A stretch of 64,000 nt of DNA from Adiantum capillus-veneris (Eukaryota; Streptophyta; Polypodiopsida; Polypodiales; Pteridaceae), in assembly GCA_014529385.2 (NCBI GenBank), contig CM043959.1, forward strand, positions 10,814,809 to 10,878,808, read 5' to 3'. The notes beneath the pieces were generated by a model that worked only from the letters and a program-made list of their open reading frames with translations, was not told the DNA's origin and searched no databases. The translations under genes and the position numbers were made by a program. Shown in pieces: positions 60,859-64,000 of this stretch. Position 1 is the stretch's first letter. Each line of letters begins with the position of its first letter.

Positions 60859-61414
60859 TCAATAGTAGCACACAAATAGAAACAACAAAATCACTGAACT
60901 CGACGAGAGAGAGGGTCGACACGTCACGGTAGAGTTCCGCGCCCATATGCACTGGCCCCAAAGACTGGTGCCCCTTTCGGTACTTGTTTATTATTACGAG
61001 TCGCAACAGTTGAACTCCCGAGAGTCCTCTGCTCTCAGACTCTGCGTCTAGATGCTCTGTAGAGTGAGGCCCCAAGGTTCCTTATAAACATTACAAGGGA
61101 TGCCCAAAAGTAGAGCCCCAAAGGCATCAGGTTCAAAAGCACAGGACCCAAAAGCACTTTATTCAAAAGCCCACGAAAAGTGCCAGCTAATCAGCAATGC
61201 AAAACGCGGAAATCCGTACAGACTGCCACATCATCAGTCAACGTGTTTTATGGAAACTTGTCTAGAGTAAAAGCTTTTGACTTTACTAGGGTTTTAGGCC
61301 CCTCAACCGGTGCTTTCTGGGTTCAAAACTTCCTTAGTTCTTCAGATTCCATTTCTCTTGTCCACGCAACCATTTCTCTTCCAGTTGGGCTTGCCACGTC
61401 ATCACTTTGTGACA
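60859..61414 (-). repeat. B-related LTR (J1)
   Basis: A diverged relative of the B LTR: shared blocks GGCCCCAAAGACTGG, AGACTCTGCGTC.AGATGCTCTG, ATTACAAGGGATGCCCAAAA, and the end CCACGTCATCACTTTGTGACA at 61414. The left edge is unclear. No internal coding region adjoins, so it may be a solo LTR or fragment. Confidence 0.75.
60954..60993 (-). promoter_or_regulatory. Shared LTR module, copy 7 (J1)
   Basis: Plus strand GGCCCCAAAGACTGGTGCCC then CTTTCGGTACTTGTTTATT; the most diverged copy. Confidence 0.45.
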
Positions 61415-62155
61415 CAACAGCTCTTGGTCTTCTTTCTGGAATCCGAAGCAGTAGTGCTTCCACACCTTCCTCATAAATATGAATTTTGCCTTGAGTTATT
61501 AACATGGCTTTCCCCTCATTGAGAAAAGAGCTGAGATTTAACTTTATGTAAAGAAGTGCTTTGAAATGTGAATTTCTAAAATGAATCTGTTACATGTGCT
61601 CTTTCATGTGTGTATTGTTTGAGTGCATATTTGAAAGACGAAATGATTGCAACATTTCTGTCTTGTTCACCTGAGGACGGATGTGGATGTGATAGTAACG
61701 AGATTTAGTAGATCAAGGCATCCATGAAAAGATCACCGCGGTTTGGATGTGATTGCTAAATAATTTACAATGGTGATGATTTTCATCTAAGATCTCGACG
61801 GGGATAGTGATGTGAATGTTCAGTGACTGTTGTCACAAATTGGTCACGCGTCAAGCCATTGAAGATTGGAGCCAACCTGTAGATCCCGACCGAGGGGCCT
61901 AAACCCTGATAAGAAGCAACAATAGAAGTTTTACCAACTTACATAGCCTTGCCAAGTGGGGCAATTTCAAAAGTAGTTCTTACCAACTTATGGGACCCCG
62001 TCCGGTGGGGCCTAGATGACCCAAAGACTAATAAAATAAAGCAGGACCCAATCACACAGACAGAAGCCCTGCATAGCAGTTGATGATGTTGTAGGACAGT
62101 ACGGACACCCGCGAATCGCGCTGCAGGTTGCTGACATGGCATTTGTACGGAATTT
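61415..62155. other. No gene recognised
   Basis: Neither coding signatures nor known repeats are visible. Short open frames at 61180-61522 (partly in J1) and 61939-62142 have no domain. It may be host intergenic DNA between LTR fragments. Confidence 0.4.
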
Positions 62156-62183
62156 TGTGTTTTATGTTGATGACGTGGCAGCT
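62156..62183 (+). repeat. B/J-related LTR (J2), first part
   Basis: TGTGTTTTATGTTGATGACG resembles the sense-strand start TGTCACAAAGTGATGACGTG of the B family; then CAGCT and the insertion of solo LTR H. It continues at 63646. Confidence 0.6.
62179..62183. other. Left target duplication of solo LTR H
   Basis: CAGCT, repeated at 63646-63650. Confidence 0.85.
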
Positions 62184-62353
62184 TGAAACTGGCCCGTAGG
62201 ACGGTAGACTTTAGCTTTCACCCAAATCTTTACTTGATAAACTTTATGACACAAAGGAACTTCACGAATAAGCGTGTGATTGGAATTGAACGCTTCAAAA
62301 CAAAACACGGCTTGGCAGGTAGAGTGCTTCCAAGCAGACAGCGACATCCTGTT

Positions 62354-62389
62354 GGTCCCAACTGGTGCCCCTTTCGGTATTTCTTTATC
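62354..62389 (-). promoter_or_regulatory. Shared LTR module, copy 8 (solo LTR H)
   Basis: The sense strand reads GATAAAGAAATACC, then GAAAGGGGCACC; about 170 bp from the LTR end. Confidence 0.5.
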
Positions 62390-63326
62390 CTTTTTACACT
62401 TGAGAAAAACCTGTAAACTTCTACAAGCTCTCCCCCTTTTATCGGGTTGAAATTCCCCTATAACCGGATTTGGGCAGCATAACCACAGTAGAAGTCTCCA
62501 CGAACAAAATCTCAAGTAAACAGCGACTTTCCACGCACTTTAGAGCACTTTACAAAGCTTGGCGAGAAATTACAGCACTCTGAAATCTCTGTTTTTGGCC
62601 TCCAATTTGCACCAAAATAACTATTCGGTGATTCCCTAGCTTCCCCGAAGCTTGTGGGACCCGTAGGCATCAAAACTGGCCAAAACCCTAAACCTGCAAA
62701 AAATTACAGCAAGCTGTATTTCTCTGTTTTTGCGCTCCGACTAGCGTGCGAAACAATCCTGCGGGTAGCCCTCGAGCTCCCGCATGTGTAGGGTCACTTG
62801 CCTTTTGAACTAGACGGGATTCTTTGCGGGAAATCTCTCTAAATTGTACTATACAAGTACCCATGGCTTTCCCAAGGCTCCCTTGGCATTACCTTGCAGT
62901 TTAGGTGCGAAACCCTAAACCCGCAAACACAGCAGGCTGTAATTCTTTGTTTCGCATCATTTTGAGCGGAGCAAACACGTCTACGTGTGTCTCAGAAGCT
63001 CGTGCATGCAATGGGACAGTTCCCCTTTAAATTGGACGAGTTTTCACGCGCGAAAACTCTCCGTTTTCGCATTCTGTCGCGATGGAACTGTGCGTACATG
63101 AAGGGGATTAGCAATTAGCTAATCCGGTTCTTGCACAGAAGGCTCTTGCCTTGGCAAACGCGCATAAAACCCCCAAAACTGTGCATGGTCAGCTAAGAAG
63201 CCCAACTAGAGAGGCATTACCATATGTGCAAAGGGGAGAGAGATGCATGAGAGCAAATCATCGTGGTACATGAGACAAGGGAGAAGGCAAGCTTTCCATT
63301 AAAGCTGTGATCACCTTCACCCACTA

Positions 63327-63328
<2 letters not shown>

Positions 63329-63366
<38 letters not shown>
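63329..63366. repeat. (CA)19 microsatellite in LTR H
   Basis: A CA run expanded from the CACACACA patch present at the same place in the G LTR (about 59610). Confidence 0.95.
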
Positions 63367-63369
<3 letters not shown>

Positions 63370-63645
63370 TAGCACAATGAATAAAAATCTGCCGCGGGGC
63401 CTAAATGACTTTAACTGAGCTTAGCCATTTCTTTACTAGTCGGATTCCAATGCCGATCGGCCCAACCGTCTCGTGGCTACCTAGCCTTGACTCTTGCAAG
63501 TGAAGCTCTTGACCAACGACCATTTCACACTGGCCATGCAATGTCCGGGCATTTGTGATTTTAACAAGAGGGTCCCAAAAATTAAATAAAAATCAAGGGA
63601 AAAAAACTAGCAAATGTATATAGTGGTTGTAACAGTCTTGTGACA

Positions 63646-64000
63646 CAGCTGTACGGATTTCCGTGTCACGTTGGTAGCTTTTGGGTGCGAGTTTTTGGAC
63701 CAGATGTTTTTAGAACTTGAAGCTTTTCATGTAAACTGCTTTTAGAGGCCAAGGCCTTTAGATATGACCCATGGGCTCTCACTCTGGCATTCTACCCGTG
63801 GGAGATGCAGAGCAGAGTCATGGGAGTTGTACCATGCTGAAGCAATATAAAGAAATACCGAAAGGGGCGCCAAGGTTTGGGGCTAGTGCTCTCTTGGGAT
63901 GGATCTCCGCCACTCCGCGTCTCGTGTGTGGTGCATCTCTATCAATTCAGTTATTATTTGAAGTGCTTAAAGTTGTTCAGTGTGTTCTTTTTTGTTGGCA
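63646..64000 (+). repeat. B/J-related LTR (J2), second part, cut by the window end
   Basis: It continues GTACGGATTTCCGTG (as in the reverse complement of J1 near 61200) through GATGCAGAGCAGAGTC-like text and the shared module to the window end. Confidence 0.7.
63845..63884 (+). promoter_or_regulatory. Shared LTR module, copy 9 (J2)
   Basis: ATATAAAGAAATACC, then GAAAGGGGCGCC, then GTTTGGGGCT. Confidence 0.5.

Larger units (their letters stand above)
62184..63645 (-). mobile_element. Solo LTR H of the E/G gypsy family
   Basis: 1,462 bp. Plus-strand edges TGAAACTGGCCCGTAGG and CAGTCTTGTGACA; flanked by a perfect CAGCT duplication. Internally it follows the G LTR (GGCGCC-like module, GGATTAGCAATTAGCTAATCC, GGCATTACCATATGTGC, (CA)n, ACACTGGCCATGCAATGTCC). 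No internal coding region is present, so it formed by LTR-LTR recombination after insertion into J2. Confidence 0.88.

Overview
This window looks like nuclear DNA of a land plant with a large, repeat-rich genome. The evidence is several plant lineages of LTR retrotransposon (Ty1/copia, Tat-like Ty3/gypsy, chromodomain-bearing Ty3/gypsy), tRNA-Met type primer binding sites, long (GA)n/(CT)n/(AC)n microsatellites and a short interstitial (CCCTAAA) motif. The general character recalls fern or gymnosperm intergenic DNA, but the sequence alone does not fix the species. I found no cellular protein gene, tRNA or rRNA that I could support. Almost everything recognisable is a retroelement or its wreckage.

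Layout, left to right. (1) 376-4433: decayed Ty1/copia element on the minus strand (A) with short terminal repeats and the front half of gag missing. (2) 4917-5726: an intact ORF resembling LINE-1 ORF1 protein (coiled coil, RRM, C-terminal domain). (3) 5797-16372: a 10.6 kb Tat-like gypsy element (T, minus) with recognisable LTRs, a near-perfect target duplication and about 3.5 kb of extra coding sequence 3' of integrase. (4) 16373-20752: microsatellites, an inverted-repeat element and a small MITE-like unit, with no gene that I can support. (5) 20753-37796, continued at 60048-60858: an array of related minus-strand gypsy units sharing LTRs (LTR a - unit D - LTR b - unit C - LTR c - leader remnant - LTR d). 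Unit C has lost RT/RNase H/integrase. A complete chromovirus (B, 29241-35995, target duplication CCCCA) sits inside LTR c.

(6) 38187-60047: gypsy element G (minus) lies inside LTR d. G is interrupted by gypsy element E (plus, 40197-54637), and E's 3' LTR is interrupted by copia element F (plus, 48022-53322, target duplication GCACT). F is the youngest and best preserved: its LTRs differ by one substitution and one 2-bp indel, and its polyprotein is broken by one stop codon. The nest is therefore four levels deep: LTR d > G > E > F. G also carries a separate ~1.5 kb plus-strand insertion (about 54895-56370) with a reverse transcriptase of a non-LTR, possibly Penelope-like, type that I associate mainly with animal genomes. 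(7) 60859-64000: two LTRs related to B, one of them split by a solo LTR of the E/G family (H, 62184-63645, target duplication CAGCT).

Two observations cut across these elements. First, a ~35-40 bp module is present in the LTRs of B, E, G, H and two further LTRs (nine copies), always in the same sense relative to the LTR and at a similar distance from the primer-binding-site end where that end is visible. It is an A/T-rich TATAAA/AATAAA-like run, then GAAATACC, GAAAGGGG and GCGCC. It is a candidate shared core-promoter or polyadenylation cassette. Second, the reverse transcriptases of B, E and G carry FFDD at the catalytic YxDD position, whereas D has FLDD, T FMDD and the copia elements YVDD.
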